A DNA stretch of 64,000 nucleotides from DASWLF01 sp963768765 (GCA_963768765.1 CAVYJK010000028.1:62001-126000), one strand, 5' to 3'; positions 17,698 through 26,461 are shown, counted from the first letter of the stretch. Numbers and translations are program-made. The notes: generated from the letters alone by a model not told the origin.

Positions 17698-18501
17698 TTA
17701 GCCCGCCAGAGCCAGCTCCTGTTTGATCTCGGAGAGGTCAAGCTCCCCCAGGTAGGCCGGGGCCCGGGACTCCAGCTGCTCGATCTCCTGCTGCACCAGT
17801 TCCTTTTCCAGGTGCCGGTCCTCGTGGATGAACTGGCAGTACTCCTCGAATAATTCCTTTTTCAAATCCGGGGAGAAGAGCAGTTCTTTCTGGAACTTTT
17901 CCTCCAGGCTCAGGATGCTGTCCAGCAGATAAAAATAGATGGAACGGGCTTCGGCCAGGCGGCCCGATTGGGCCAGACGGTCGGCCCGGGACTGGGCCCG
18001 GCGGAGCTTGTGCTCTGCGTCCACCAGGGCGCCGGCCTCATCGGAGATCTCCTCCACCACCCGGTCGATGGACTCCAGGATATCGTCCAGGCCCTGATCT
18101 TCCTCCTTCAGGACCCCCCGCACTCCCGGCACCCGGTCGGCCAGGTCCATGATGATGTCCACCAGTTCTTTTTTGGAGTACTTTTTCAACCGCTCCTTGA
18201 GCTCCCCCTGGTTGAGAAACTTACCCGGGTCCTGGGACCAGGCCCGGAGCAAGGCCAGGACATGGGAACAGAGTTCTCCGCCCTCCATCTGAGGGCAAGA
18301 GCAGATATAAGCCAGCTGGTCATTCTGGATCTTCACCTCCACCTGGAAGGGCGCCTCATCCACGACCACGCCCCGCAAGCGGTCGGGCAAGCGATAACCA
18401 TGCCGGACCTGTTGGTTCTGGACAAAGGTCTGGGCCCGGGCATTATTTTCCGGGGTCCCGATCTGGTCCAGGGTCTTGGCATCCAAGTCTTCAAAACGCA
18501 T
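17698..18501 (-). CDS. SWIM zinc-finger protein of unknown function
   Basis: The 267-residue protein has a SWIM zinc finger at residues about 60-80: C-S-C-P...C-S-H-V, the CxCxnCxH pattern. SWIM fingers bind nucleic acid or protein. The remaining two-thirds is helical and charged (KLRRAQSRADRLAQSG, QQEIEQLESRAP) and looks like coiled coil. No catalytic motif is visible. It is probably cytoplasmic. The next gene downstream on the minus strand is about 500 bases away, so it appears to be a single-gene unit. Confidence 0.7.
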   Translation of the reverse strand: MRFEDLDAKTLDQIGTPENNARAQTFVQNQQVRHGYRLPDRLRGVVVDEAPFQVEVKIQNDQLAYICSCPQMEGGELCSHVLALLRAWSQDPGKFLNQGELKERLKKYSKKELVDIIMDLADRVPGVRGVLKEEDQGLDDILESIDRVVEEISDEAGALVDAEHKLRRAQSRADRLAQSGRLAEARSIYFYLLDSILSLEEKFQKELLFSPDLKKELFEEYCQFIHEDRHLEKELVQQEIEQLESRAPAYLGELDLSEIKQELALAG

Positions 18502-18583
18502 GTCAGTCCATCAATTCCTTAATTATTTTCTTTAAATTTAACACATTACCCGAACTTGGCAACCAATTAATGAGGGCTTTCAA

Positions 18584-19270
18584 TCAAATTTTTTGGGAAT
18601 CAAAGTACGCCTGACTCTGGCGGGAAAGGTCGTTGAGGCGGGCTTCCAGGTCCCGGCGCCAGGGCTCCAGGGCGGGCCCCCGGGCGGCGGCCGGGACTGC
18701 AAGAGGTTCCCCCACCAGCACGGCGAGGCGGCTGAAAGGCAGGGGCAGCTCAAAGCGGTCCCAGGTTTTAAAGGTAATTTTACGGCTGGCGGCCACCGCC
18801 AGCGGCAAGATGGGGGCCTGGGTTTCCCGGGCCAGGTAGATGACGCCCTTCTGCGCCACCCGGGCCGGCCCCCGGGAGCCGTCGGCCACCAGGCCGCAGC
18901 TGTGTCCCCGGCGCACGTAGGCGGACATTTGCTGTAGGGCCTGGACCCCGCCCTTGCGCCGGGACCCGGGGACCACCAGAAAGCCCAGGCCACGGGCCAC
19001 TTCGGCGATGAACTCCCCGTCCCGGCTGGGGCTGGCCATGAGCACCAGGGGCGGCATTTCGGCATAATAATGGCCGGCGTAATAGAGCGGGCAGAGAAGA
19101 TGGCAGTGCCAGGCAGTGAAGAGCACCGGGGCGCCGGAGAGAGCCAGGTCAATGCCTTCGGGACTTCCCACCACCCTGGCGGAACAGGTGCGCAGGTAGA
19201 GCCGCACCAGCTTGCCGGCCAGGACCGGGGCCCAGCGCTGCCAGAGGGGATGATCCAAACGGAGCTTCAT
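18584..19270 (-). CDS. DUF374 lysophospholipid acyltransferase-family protein
   Basis: DUF374 proteins belong to the glycerophosphate/lauroyl acyltransferase superfamily and are suspected lipid A or phospholipid acyltransferases. The 228-residue protein shows APVLFTAWHCHLLCPLYYAGHYY, carrying the conserved HxxxxxP-like block, then SPSRDGEFIAEVARGLGFLVVPGSRRKGGVQAL and the GLVADGSRGPARVAQKGVIYLA block. No clear signal peptide is seen. The gene is followed by a DUF1992 gene upstream and an isolated SWIM gene downstream. The exact acyl acceptor cannot be told from the sequence. Confidence 0.8.
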   Translation of the reverse strand: MKLRLDHPLWQRWAPVLAGKLVRLYLRTCSARVVGSPEGIDLALSGAPVLFTAWHCHLLCPLYYAGHYYAEMPPLVLMASPSRDGEFIAEVARGLGFLVVPGSRRKGGVQALQQMSAYVRRGHSCGLVADGSRGPARVAQKGVIYLARETQAPILPLAVAASRKITFKTWDRFELPLPFSRLAVLVGEPLAVPAAARGPALEPWRRDLEARLNDLSRQSQAYFDSQKI

Positions 19271-19333
19271 GGGAGTTTCGAGTCTCGAGTTTTCAGTTTC
19301 GAGTTGAGGCGGCGACGGGGCATGGGCGACCGG

Positions 19334-19709
19334 TTATTTCCTCGATTCCAGACGCTCCAGGATCTTGGGGGTGTAGAGGTCGTGCTCCAGCACCTGGGCC
19401 GACACCGGGCGGATCATGCTCAGTTTCATCATCAGGAAGTTGAGGCGCCGCATCTGTTTCAACTTCTCGGCCTCATCCTCCATGGAAGCCACCAGATCTT
19501 GCAGGGTCACCACCTCCTTGCGCAACTCCAACTCCGGCGGCAGGCAGTCGGCGTTTTTCAGGATCTTGTAGGCCATGCGCAGCTCCGGCGGGATGTGGAC
19601 TCTCGTCCTCCAGGTTCAGGGGTTGGCCCTGGCCTTGCAGGTTGTCGAACTCCCCGGCCTCGATGGCCTCCAGGATGCGGTTTTCGGCGATTCTGGCAAA
19701 AAATTCCAT
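19334..19709 (-). CDS. DUF1992 (DnaJ-family conserved domain) protein, one frameshift
   Basis: The N-terminal frame reads MEFFARIAENRILEAIEAGE then FDNLQGQGQPLNLEDE, the hallmark of DUF1992 (also seen in human DNAJC28). A second frame, one base off, continues IPPELRMAYKILKNADCLPP, ELRKEVVTLQDLV and ends at 19334. The switch is near 19600-19606 and equals one extra base. Corrected length is about 124 residues, as expected. Function is unknown; the family is small, cytoplasmic and helical. Confidence 0.75.
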
Positions 19710-19727
19710 GCAGTATCCAATATTGGT

Positions 19728-19842
19728 TGATGGGGGGAGGGCCAGGGACCTGAGGCCCCTGCCCTCCCCCCATACCCCCCTCCCAACCCGCAGAAGGGGC
19801 TGTCCAGGCGGGGCCTATGGCCCCCTCCCTCAAACTGATTTC
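19728..19842. repeat. Gene-end G/C-rich palindromic unit
   Basis: GGGGGGAGGGCCAGGG...GCCCCTGCCCTCCCCCC forms a long hairpin (19733-19772), followed by CCCCTCCCAACCCG and a second weaker pairing. It is one of about ten such units in the window, mostly at 3' ends of genes. Confidence 0.6.
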
Positions 19843-19853
19843 CTCAGACGGCC

Positions 19854-20315
19854 TCACCGCCGTTTGCGGGCCCGCTCCATTTCCCGCTGTTGTTCCCGGC
19901 GGCGGATGGTCTCCCGTTTGTCGATCTTCTTTTTACCCCGGGCCAGGGCGATCTCCACCTTGGCGTGTTCGTCCTTGAAGTAAAGCTTCAGGGGGATCAG
20001 GGTAAAGCCCCGTTCCTGCACCTTGCCCAGGAGCCTCCTTATTTCATGGCGATGCAGCAGGAGCTTGCGGGGCCGCTCCGGCTCGTGGCCGTCCACCGTG
20101 GCGTGGGAGTAGGGGCTGATATGGGCGTTGTACAGGTAGATCTCCCCGTCCCGGAAGCGGGCATAGGCGTCGTCGATGCTGGCCTTCCCCTGCCGCAATG
20201 ATTTGACTTCCGTCCCTTTCAACACCAGGCCGGCCTCGAAGAGGTCGTCGATGCTGTATTCGAAATAGGCCTTGCGGTTGCGGCAAATAATTTTGATGTT
20301 GTCTTCCTTCATCAT
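19854..20315 (-). CDS. smpB: SsrA-binding protein
   Basis: SmpB binds tmRNA and mimics the anticodon arm during trans-translation. The 153-residue protein has KIICRNRKAYFEYSI, GLVLKGTEVKSLRQGKASI and the basic C-terminal tail GKKKIDKRETIRRRE. The cognate tmRNA gene is in this window at 60304-60652. The ATG overlaps the ptsI stop by four bases (ATGA), indicating coupling to the ptsHI operon. Confidence 0.97.
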   Translation of the reverse strand: MMKEDNIKIICRNRKAYFEYSIDDLFEAGLVLKGTEVKSLRQGKASIDDAYARFRDGEIYLYNAHISPYSHATVDGHEPERPRKLLLHRHEIRRLLGKVQERGFTLIPLKLYFKDEHAKVEIALARGKKKIDKRETIRRREQQREMERARKRR

Positions 20316-22093
20316 GCCAGATTGTTGGCCAGGGGGCGGCCGAAGCGAAAAATTTCCGGGAAGCGGTCATTCATCTTCCGGGTGACGTAGTCGTTGACTT
20401 CCTCTTCCGTGGACTTGGAAAGGGCCTGCCGGGCGAATTCCGTGGCTTCCTTCAGGGAAGTCAGGCGGATGACGCGTTTGACCACCGGGATGGCCATGGG
20501 GTTCATGGAGAGCTCTTCCACTCCCAGGCCCAGCAGGATGGGGATGTTCAGAGGGTCCCCGGCCATCTCGCCGCAGATGGCCACCGGAATTCCCGCCTGC
20601 CGGCCGGCCTGGACCACGTCCCGCACCATGCGCATAACCGCGGGGTGCAGGGGCTGGTACATGTCGGCCACGTGCTTATTAACCCGGTCGATGGCCAGGG
20701 CGTACTGGATCAGATCGTTGGTGCCGATGCTGAAGAAATCGGCACACCGGGCCAGCAATTCCGCCAGGGTCACAGCCGCGGGCACTTCGATCATGGCCCC
20801 CACCGGCAAGTCGGGGTCGAAGGGAACCTTCTCCTTCTTGAGCTCGTCTTTCACCGACTCCAGCAGCCGGCGGGCTTCCTGCATCTCCCGGGGACTGGTG
20901 ATGAGGGGGAACATGACCCGCACCTTGCCGTAGGCCGAAGCCCGGAGGATGGCCTTGAGCTGGGTCCGAAAGATCTTCTGCTCCTTGAGGCAGAAGCGAA
21001 TGGCCCTGAGACCCAGGGCCGGGTTCATTTCCGGGGCATACTCCAGGGGAGAGAGGAACTTGTCGCCCCCGATGTCCAGGGTGCGGATGGTCACCTCCCG
21101 GGGCGCCATGGCCGTCACCACCTGCTTGTATTCCCGGAAGAGCTCCTCCTCGGTGGGCAGCTGGCGCTGGCGCAGATAGAGAAATTCGGTGCGCAAGAGC
21201 CCAATGCCGTCGGCCCCGTATTTGATGGCCAGCGAGACCTCTTCCGGCAACTCGATGTTGGCCAGCACCCGGTTGGGATGGCCGTCGCTGGTGACCGCGG
21301 GCAGGGAGCTGCCCAGGCTGACTTCCGCCTTGAAGATTTCGAATTCCTTCTTGGTGGTCCGGTAGGCCCAGATCATGTCGTTATCCGGGTCCACAGTCAC
21401 CCGGCCCGTCAGGCCGTTGAGGATGATCAGGTCTCCCGACTCGATTTCCAGAGTGGCGTTGTCCAGGCCCACCACCGCCGGGATTTCCAGGGAGTGGGCG
21501 ATGATGGCCGTGTGGGAGGTCTTGCCGCCCCTTTCGGTGATAAACCCCAGCACCTGGGATTTGGACATCTGGGAGGTTTCCGCGGGCGACAGGTCCCGGG
21601 CCACGAAGATCACCGGTTCAGAAGAGGGAAGGAGCCTGCTGCCGCTCCTGCCGGTGAGGTGCTCCAAGAGGCGGTAGTAGACCGCCTCCACGTCCTGGAT
21701 GCGGCCCCGGATGTGTTTGTCCCCGATGCGCTGGAACAGTTCTTTAATCTTCAGAAAAGCCTGATGCAGAGCCCGCTCGGCATTGAAATTCTGCTCCTGG
21801 ATGAGGCGCTGGGTCTCCTCTAAGAGCATGCGGTCCCGGAGGATCAACAGGTGCAACTCCAGGATGTGGGCGTGCTCCTGCAAATCCCCGGCGATTTCGT
21901 TCTTGAGGCGGGTCATCTCCCCTTCGGTCTGGTCCACGGCCCGGCGGAAGCGCTCCAGTTCTTCGGCCACCTCCTGGGGCGAATACAGAAGGCGGGTAGA
22001 AATCGGGGCCCCTTGGGTCAACACCTGGGCCGGGCCCATGACGATGCCGGGGGAGGCGGCAATGCCCTGGAGGGTTCGATTCTTCCGGGTCAT
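20312..22093 (-). CDS. ptsI: Phosphoenolpyruvate-protein phosphotransferase (PTS enzyme I)
   Basis: Enzyme I takes phosphate from phosphoenolpyruvate and passes it to HPr. The 593-residue protein has the swivel histidine in GGKTSHTAIIAHSLEIPAVV and the PEP-binding segments GIGLLRTEFLYL and AICGEMAGDP. Length is normal. It overlaps ptsH (four bases) and smpB (four bases). No sugar-specific EII genes are in the window, so a regulatory or mannose-family PTS role is possible. Confidence 0.95.
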   Translation of the reverse strand: MTRKNRTLQGIAASPGIVMGPAQVLTQGAPISTRLLYSPQEVAEELERFRRAVDQTEGEMTRLKNEIAGDLQEHAHILELHLLILRDRMLLEETQRLIQEQNFNAERALHQAFLKIKELFQRIGDKHIRGRIQDVEAVYYRLLEHLTGRSGSRLLPSSEPVIFVARDLSPAETSQMSKSQVLGFITERGGKTSHTAIIAHSLEIPAVVGLDNATLEIESGDLIILNGLTGRVTVDPDNDMIWAYRTTKKEFEIFKAEVSLGSSLPAVTSDGHPNRVLANIELPEEVSLAIKYGADGIGLLRTEFLYLRQRQLPTEEELFREYKQVVTAMAPREVTIRTLDIGGDKFLSPLEYAPEMNPALGLRAIRFCLKEQKIFRTQLKAILRASAYGKVRVMFPLITSPREMQEARRLLESVKDELKKEKVPFDPDLPVGAMIEVPAAVTLAELLARCADFFSIGTNDLIQYALAIDRVNKHVADMYQPLHPAVMRMVRDVVQAGRQAGIPVAICGEMAGDPLNIPILLGLGVEELSMNPMAIPVVKRVIRLTSLKEATEFARQALSKSTEEEVNDYVTRKMNDRFPEIFRFGRPLANNLA

Positions 22094-22359
22094 GGTTCTC
22101 CAAACTTACGGGCAAAGAGGGCGGCGATCTGGGAGGCCGCTTCCCGGGCCTGGGGCCCCGTTGCCCGCAGCACCAGCCGGGTTCCCTGGGGGCAATCCAG
22201 GGCCAGGACGGCCAGCAGGTCCCGGGCGTTAGCCACCAAACCGTCTTTCTCCAGGGTGATCTCGGCCTCGAATTGCTGGGCCGCGGTGGCGATTCTGGCT
22301 ACCGGACGGGCATGCAGGCCCAGGCGGTTTTCCACCCAAAGCTCTTTTTCCACTTCCAT
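22090..22359 (-). CDS. ptsH: Phosphocarrier protein HPr
   Basis: HPr carries phosphate from enzyme I on a histidine. In this 89-residue protein the active site is H16 in NRLGLHARPVARI. The position equivalent to Ser46 of other HPr proteins, the target of HPr kinase in many bacteria, is Asp47 here (ANARDLLAVL). It would carry a permanent negative charge and could not be phosphorylated by HprK. The gene starts the ptsH-ptsI-smpB run, coupled by ATGA overlaps. Confidence 0.93.
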   Translation of the reverse strand: MEVEKELWVENRLGLHARPVARIATAAQQFEAEITLEKDGLVANARDLLAVLALDCPQGTRLVLRATGPQAREAASQIAALFARKFGEP

Positions 22360-22507
22360 AATGACGCTATCAGGTTCTGGCCCTATTATTTTATCATGAA
22401 AAACTCAGGCAGGTAAATTTTTTGCCCGGGAATCCCTGAGGCAAAGTCCCTCTCCCTGGCGGGAGGGATTAGGGAGAGCGGGTAATATCCAGGAATCACT
22501 ACAATCC

Positions 22508-22624
22508 GTTTCAAAACCTGGCTTCGCAGTGAAATGTCATTCTGCGCGCAGCCAAGAATCTCGTATTTTCATAATGTTGAGATCCTTCGGTTCGTTCAGG
22601 ATGACAGAAAAACAGTTTTGAAAC
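22508..22624. repeat. MITE-like element with terminal inverted repeats
   Basis: A 117-base unit bounded by GTTTCAAAAC (22508-22517) and its exact inverse GTTTTGAAAC (22615-22624). Inside are TGTCATTCTGCGCGCAGCC and, inverted, GGTTCGTTCAGGATGACA. Related copies occur at 4806-4882, 61471-61552 and 62776-62975. No reading frame is inside. Confidence 0.65.
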
Positions 22625-22658
22625 AGCTTTTAATGATTTTCACCAGGCAGCGAATCAT

Positions 22659-23519
22659 TCAATCCAGGCGTCCCTGGTCCTTCAAGGCCAGGTAGGCCTG
22701 GTAGACCCGGCGCCGGGACAACTTCAGGTCTGCGGCCACCCGGTCCGCCAGCCGGCGCCCGCTAAGGTTGCTCTCCCGGGCCACCTGGAGGAGAGCGCCT
22801 TCCAGGTCCGCCTCCGGAGCAGCCCCTGCCTGGGGGCGGGAGAGCACCAGGGCGCATTCGCCCTTGAGCTGGGCGCCCTGAAGCTGCGCGGCCACTGCCG
22901 GCACCGGCCCCCGCCAGGTTTCTTCAAACTTTTTGGTAAGCTCCCGCACCACCAGGATCTGGCGGTCCGGCATGAACCGGGCGATTTCCTCCAGGGTGCG
23001 CGGCAAACGCCGGGGGGACTCATAGATGATGATGACCCGGTTCTCGGCGGCCAGTTCCTGCAGCAGCCGGGCCCGCCGGCCTTCCCCCCGGGGCAAAAAC
23101 CCCAGGAAAAGTATATCCCCTTTGAAGCCGGAAAGCGACAGCGCCGCCACCCCGGCGGCGGGGCCGGGGATGGGAACCACTTTAATCCCCGCTTCCCAGG
23201 CCCGTCCCACCAGGTCGGCCCCGGGGTCTGAGAGCCCGGGAGTGCCGGCGTCGCTCACCAGGGCCACGTTCGCCCCTTCCTCCAGGCGCCGGATGAGCTC
23301 CAACCCGCGGGTCAATTGGTTGTGGGCGTGGTAGCTGGTAAGCGGGGTGCCGATGCCGTAGTGGCTCAGGAGTTTGCGGGTGTGGCGGGTGTCCTCCGCG
23401 GCGATGAGGTCCGCCTCTTTGAGCACCCGCAGGGCCCGGAGGGTGATGTCCTCCAGGTTGCCGATGGGGGTGGCGACGATGTATAACATTCCACCGGATG
23501 ATTTTTTTAACAAGGCCAT
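22659..23519 (-). CDS. rsmI: 16S rRNA (cytidine(1402)-2'-O)-methyltransferase
   Basis: RsmI methylates the ribose of C1402 in 16S rRNA using S-adenosylmethionine. The tetrapyrrole-methylase fold is shown by LYIVATPIGNLEDITLRALRVL, AAEDTRHTRKLLSHYGI and VALVSDAGTPGLSDPGADLV. At 286 residues the length is normal. ATG 23519 is used, though an internal ATG eleven codons later begins the conserved part. It lies directly downstream of yraN, the common rnhB-yraN-rsmI arrangement. Confidence 0.95.
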   Translation of the reverse strand: MALLKKSSGGMLYIVATPIGNLEDITLRALRVLKEADLIAAEDTRHTRKLLSHYGIGTPLTSYHAHNQLTRGLELIRRLEEGANVALVSDAGTPGLSDPGADLVGRAWEAGIKVVPIPGPAAGVAALSLSGFKGDILFLGFLPRGEGRRARLLQELAAENRVIIIYESPRRLPRTLEEIARFMPDRQILVVRELTKKFEETWRGPVPAVAAQLQGAQLKGECALVLSRPQAGAAPEADLEGALLQVARESNLSGRRLADRVAADLKLSRRRVYQAYLALKDQGRLD

Positions 23520-23597
23520 ACGACAAAAGATCTTTTAATCCCTATCCTTCTGGGAATAGTATCTTCTTTGCAGTTTCACTTGCTATAACCCTACAGA

Positions 23598-24573
23598 TCA
23601 AAACGCGTCCTGGATAATCTCCACCTGGGGGCCGCCGTCGGCCAGGGTGATCGCCCACCACGTCGAAGCGCACCGGCGCAGAGTGCAGGCGTTTTTGCTT
23701 GAGGTAATAATCGGCCAACTTCCGGAGGCGGGCCTGTTTGGCGGCGGAAATCGCCTCCCGGGGGCCGCCGAACCGGTGGCTGGTCCTGGTTTTGACCTCC
23801 ACGAAGACCACAAATTCGCGGTGCCGGGCGATGAGGTCGATTTCCCCCAGGGGGGTGACGTAGTTGCGCTCCAGGATTTTATAGCCCTGCTTCTTCAAGG
23901 CCGCGGCGGCCAGGTCTTCGCCGGCGTCGCCTAACCCTCTAAGGGTTGAGGGCGCACACACGGGTGCGCCCCTACGGGTTGACAATGCTGGTCTGGCTTT
24001 AAACGCAGCCAGCCAGTCATCAAATTCGTCTTTTCCTTTAGCCCGGGGATTTTCCCGGTCCAGCTCCCAGCGCTGGGGATTAGCCGCGATATATTCCCGA
24101 ATGCGGTTCAAAGACTCGTCATTTCTAATCACATGTTCGTAAAAACTGCGCTGCCAGAGATTCCCCTTAAGCGGCTTCCAACTATGATTTTTCACCTCAT
24201 GGATGTATTCATTCGTGGTCATGGTTTTAAACCATTGCACTATTTCCTGGAGTGGCGCATCTGCTTTTTGTAGGGGCGCACCCAGGTGTGCGCCCTTTGG
24301 CCCCTCGGTTAATTTTAAAACGATTCCATGAAAATGATTGGGCATGACAACATGAGAGGAGTCTATCTTGGTTGAGGGGAATTTACTCTCCAACTTTCGC
24401 CACCATTTCTCCACCATTTTGCCGGCATCATTTAATTGCAGAATCCCCTCAGCAACCTTCCCCAATAAACATTCTCGTTTCTGAATGCAAACTGTGACAA
24501 AATAGGCACCTTCCAGAGAATAGTCGTAGCCTGGCAAACGGGGAGACTTACGCTTCCATGGAAAAAGAAACAT
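23598..24573 (-). CDS. yraN: REP-associated tyrosine transposase fused to YraN (UPF0102) nuclease-fold protein
   Basis: Residues 1-190 are an IS200-like REP-associated transposase (RAYT): SPRLPGYDYSLEGAYFVTVC, the HUH motif H80-F-H82 in MPNHFHGIVL, and the tyrosine helix FYEHVIRN...IREYIAANP (Y161). Residues 214-310 are YraN, with D246 in GEIDLI and E259/K261 in VFVEVKTR, a PD-(D/E)xK-like set. Two short stretches, residues 91-107 and 198-213, are encoded by copies of the local palindromic repeat. The frame as sequenced continues to 23542. An extra G in 23654-23656 hides the normal YraN end (ADGGPQVEIIQDAF, stop 23598). rnhB lies upstream and rsmI downstream, so the transposase appears inserted at the start of yraN. 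Confidence 0.85.
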
Positions 24574-24678
24574 AGCTGTCAGCCTTTATAATAGCAGTTT
24601 CCAGCCAAAAGGCTTCTGTACCGGCGCCCATACCTGTGCACCCCACTGGGGCGGACACATGGGTCCGCCCCTACAAAA
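23948..24678 (-). mobile_element. RAYT insertion flanked by palindromic REP-type repeats
   Basis: A transposase module lies between rnhB and yraN, bounded by palindromes of the same family. These are GGCGCACACACGGGTGCGCCCCTA at 23952-23975 and GGGGCGGACACATGGGTCCGCCCCTAC at 24649-24675. A third copy at 24270-24296 lies within the transposase reading frame. RAYT enzymes are known to act on REP palindromes in other bacteria; that this one mobilises this family is inference. Confidence 0.6.
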
Positions 24679-24723
24679 AAATCCCATTTGCATGTAACTT
24701 GCTAAAGATGCTGCATATGTAAA

Positions 24724-25278
24724 TCATTTTGGTTCCCCCAGCCACTCCTTCACCCCTTTGAAGGTGCGGCGGTGGAGGTCGCAGGGACCCCAGCAGCGCA
24801 ACGCCTCCAGGTGCTCGGCGGTGGCGTACCCCTTGTGGCGGGCGAAATTGTACTGGGGATAGCGGCGGTGGCAGGCCTCCATCAGAGAGTCCCGATACAC
24901 CTTGGCCAGGACGGAGGCCGCGGAAATAGAAGGACAGAGGTCGTCGCCCTTGACTACGGGTTGCTGGGGGTAGGCCAGGGGCAGGGGCTGGTGGCCGTCC
25001 ACCAGGATCATCTCCGGAATTACCGGCAGGGCCCGGATGGCCAGGGCCATGGCCTTGAGGCAGGCGCCCAGGATCCCCAGGCGCTCGATCTGGCGGGGAC
25101 CCAGCCCCCGAATGGCAAAGGCCAGGGCCTGGGACCGGATCTGCTCATCCAGGGAAGCGCGGGCCTCGGGGGTGAGGCGCTTGGAGTCCCGGAGCCCGGG
25201 AAATTGGGCGCCTACCGGGAGGATCACCGCCGCGGCCACCACCGGGCCGGCCAGGGGGCCACGGCCCACCTCGTCCAC
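24724..25278 (-). CDS. rnhB: Ribonuclease HII
   Basis: RNase HII removes ribonucleotides and RNA primers from DNA. DEVGRGPLAGPVVAAAVIL holds the Asp-Glu catalytic pair, and ILVDGH and SISAASVLAKVYRD hold the other acidic residues. The listed frame starts at GTG 25278 and lacks the IAG before DEVGRG. Removing one G from the run at 25346-25348 joins it to ATG 25363 and gives a normal N-terminus (FWRFQGIKLIAGVDEVG). The same ATG overlaps a corrected rplS stop. The gene is part of the trmD-rplS-rnhB-yraN cluster. Confidence 0.93.
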   Translation of the reverse strand: MDEVGRGPLAGPVVAAAVILPVGAQFPGLRDSKRLTPEARASLDEQIRSQALAFAIRGLGPRQIERLGILGACLKAMALAIRALPVIPEMILVDGHQPLPLAYPQQPVVKGDDLCPSISAASVLAKVYRDSLMEACHRRYPQYNFARHKGYATAEHLEALRCWGPCDLHRRTFKGVKEWLGEPK

Positions 25279-25324
25279 CCCGGCGATGAGCTTTATTCCC
25301 TGAAAACGCCAGAAAGCCTCCGGG

Positions 25325-25714
25325 TCAGCAAAGACGTCGATGCTGCCCGGAGGACGGCGTCATACGGCTGGGGGTCCGCTTTTCCTTAATCCGGGCCGCC
25401 TTGCCGGAGCGCTGCCTGAGGTAGTAGAGGCGGCTGCGCCGCACCCGGCCCCGGGTGAGAATCACCACCCGCTCGATGTTGGGGGAGTGCTGGGGAAAGA
25501 TGCGCTCCACCCCCACGCCATACGAGACCTTGCGCACCGTGAAGGTGGCGCCGGTGAGGCCGCCCCGTCTCCGGATGACCACCCCTTTGAACACCTGGAT
25601 GCGTTCCTTGTCGCCTTCCACGATGCGTACGTAAACTTCCACGGTATCCCCGGGGCGAAAGTCGGGCAAATCCGCCCGCATCTGCTCCCGGGCCAGTTGA
25701 TCTACGCGTTCCAT
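25325..25714 (-). CDS. rplS: 50S ribosomal protein L19
   Basis: L19 sits at the interface of the ribosomal subunits. The sequence PGDTVEVYVRIVEGDKERIQ, VQVFKGVVIRRRGG and SRLYYLRQRSGKAARIKEKR is diagnostic. The frame is 129 residues, about a dozen too long, with an unnatural tail after KEKRTPS. If the five-base run 25370-25374 were four, the protein would end KEKRTPAV with its stop overlapping the rnhB start (ATGA). That is probably the true arrangement. The gene lies six bases downstream of trmD. Confidence 0.96.
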   Translation of the reverse strand: MERVDQLAREQMRADLPDFRPGDTVEVYVRIVEGDKERIQVFKGVVIRRRGGLTGATFTVRKVSYGVGVERIFPQHSPNIERVVILTRGRVRRSRLYYLRQRSGKAARIKEKRTPSRMTPSSGQHRRLC

Positions 25715-25720
25715 AATCCC

Positions 25721-26461
25721 TCACTTATCATCAGGCGGGGTCTCCGCCAGTGATCTCAAAAACTCCCGGTCCTCTTGGCTGAGGACCGTTTTGGCCAGCA
25801 GGTCGGGCCGGTGCTCCAAGGTCCGGCGTAAAGCCTCCTGCCGGCGCCACCGGGCGATGCGGCCATGGTCGCCCTCCAGCAGCACCGGCGGCACCTCATG
25901 GCCCTCGAAGACCCGGGGCCGGGTGTACTGGGGGTACTCCAGGAGCCCGGTCTGGAAAGACTCCTCCACGGTGGCCCCTTCGCCGCCCAGCACTCCGGGC
26001 AGCAGGCGGGTCACCGCGTCCGCCACCACCAGGGCGGGAATCTCCCCCCCGGTCAAGATATAATCGCCGATGGAGAGCATTCCGTCAATATAATATCGAA
26101 TGCGGTCATCCACCCCTTCGTAATGGCCGCAGATCAGAAGCAGGTGCGACCGCTCAGCCAGCTCCCGGGCCCGGTCCTGGTCAAAGACCCGGCCGGCGGG
26201 GCTCAGCAGGATGACCCGGGTGGCCGGGTCCTCCAGGCGCACGGCCCGGATGGCCTTAACCAGGGGCTCGATTTTCATGACCATGCCGGGGCCGCCGCCG
26301 AAGGGGCGGTCATCGGCCACCAGGTGGCGGTCCTCGGCGTAGTCCCGGAGGTTCAGGACGCGGAAGCTCACCGCCCCCTGGTCCTGGGCCCGTTTTAGCA
26401 TGCTCTGGCTTAAAGGCGACCCGAAGAACTCCGGAAAGAGCGTCAGGAAATCAATCTGCAT
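25721..26461 (-). CDS. trmD: tRNA (guanine(37)-N1)-methyltransferase
   Basis: TrmD methylates G37 next to the anticodon, preventing frameshifts. MQIDFLTLFPEFF is the normal N-terminus, so ATG 26461 is chosen over an upstream start at 26500. GDYILTGGEIPALVVADAVTR is the knotted SAM-binding site. It overlaps the end of rimM by eleven bases, in the classic rpsP-khpA-rimM-trmD-rplS operon. Confidence 0.97.
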   Translation of the reverse strand: MQIDFLTLFPEFFGSPLSQSMLKRAQDQGAVSFRVLNLRDYAEDRHLVADDRPFGGGPGMVMKIEPLVKAIRAVRLEDPATRVILLSPAGRVFDQDRARELAERSHLLLICGHYEGVDDRIRYYIDGMLSIGDYILTGGEIPALVVADAVTRLLPGVLGGEGATVEESFQTGLLEYPQYTRPRVFEGHEVPPVLLEGDHGRIARWRRQEALRRTLEHRPDLLAKTVLSQEDREFLRSLAETPPDDK

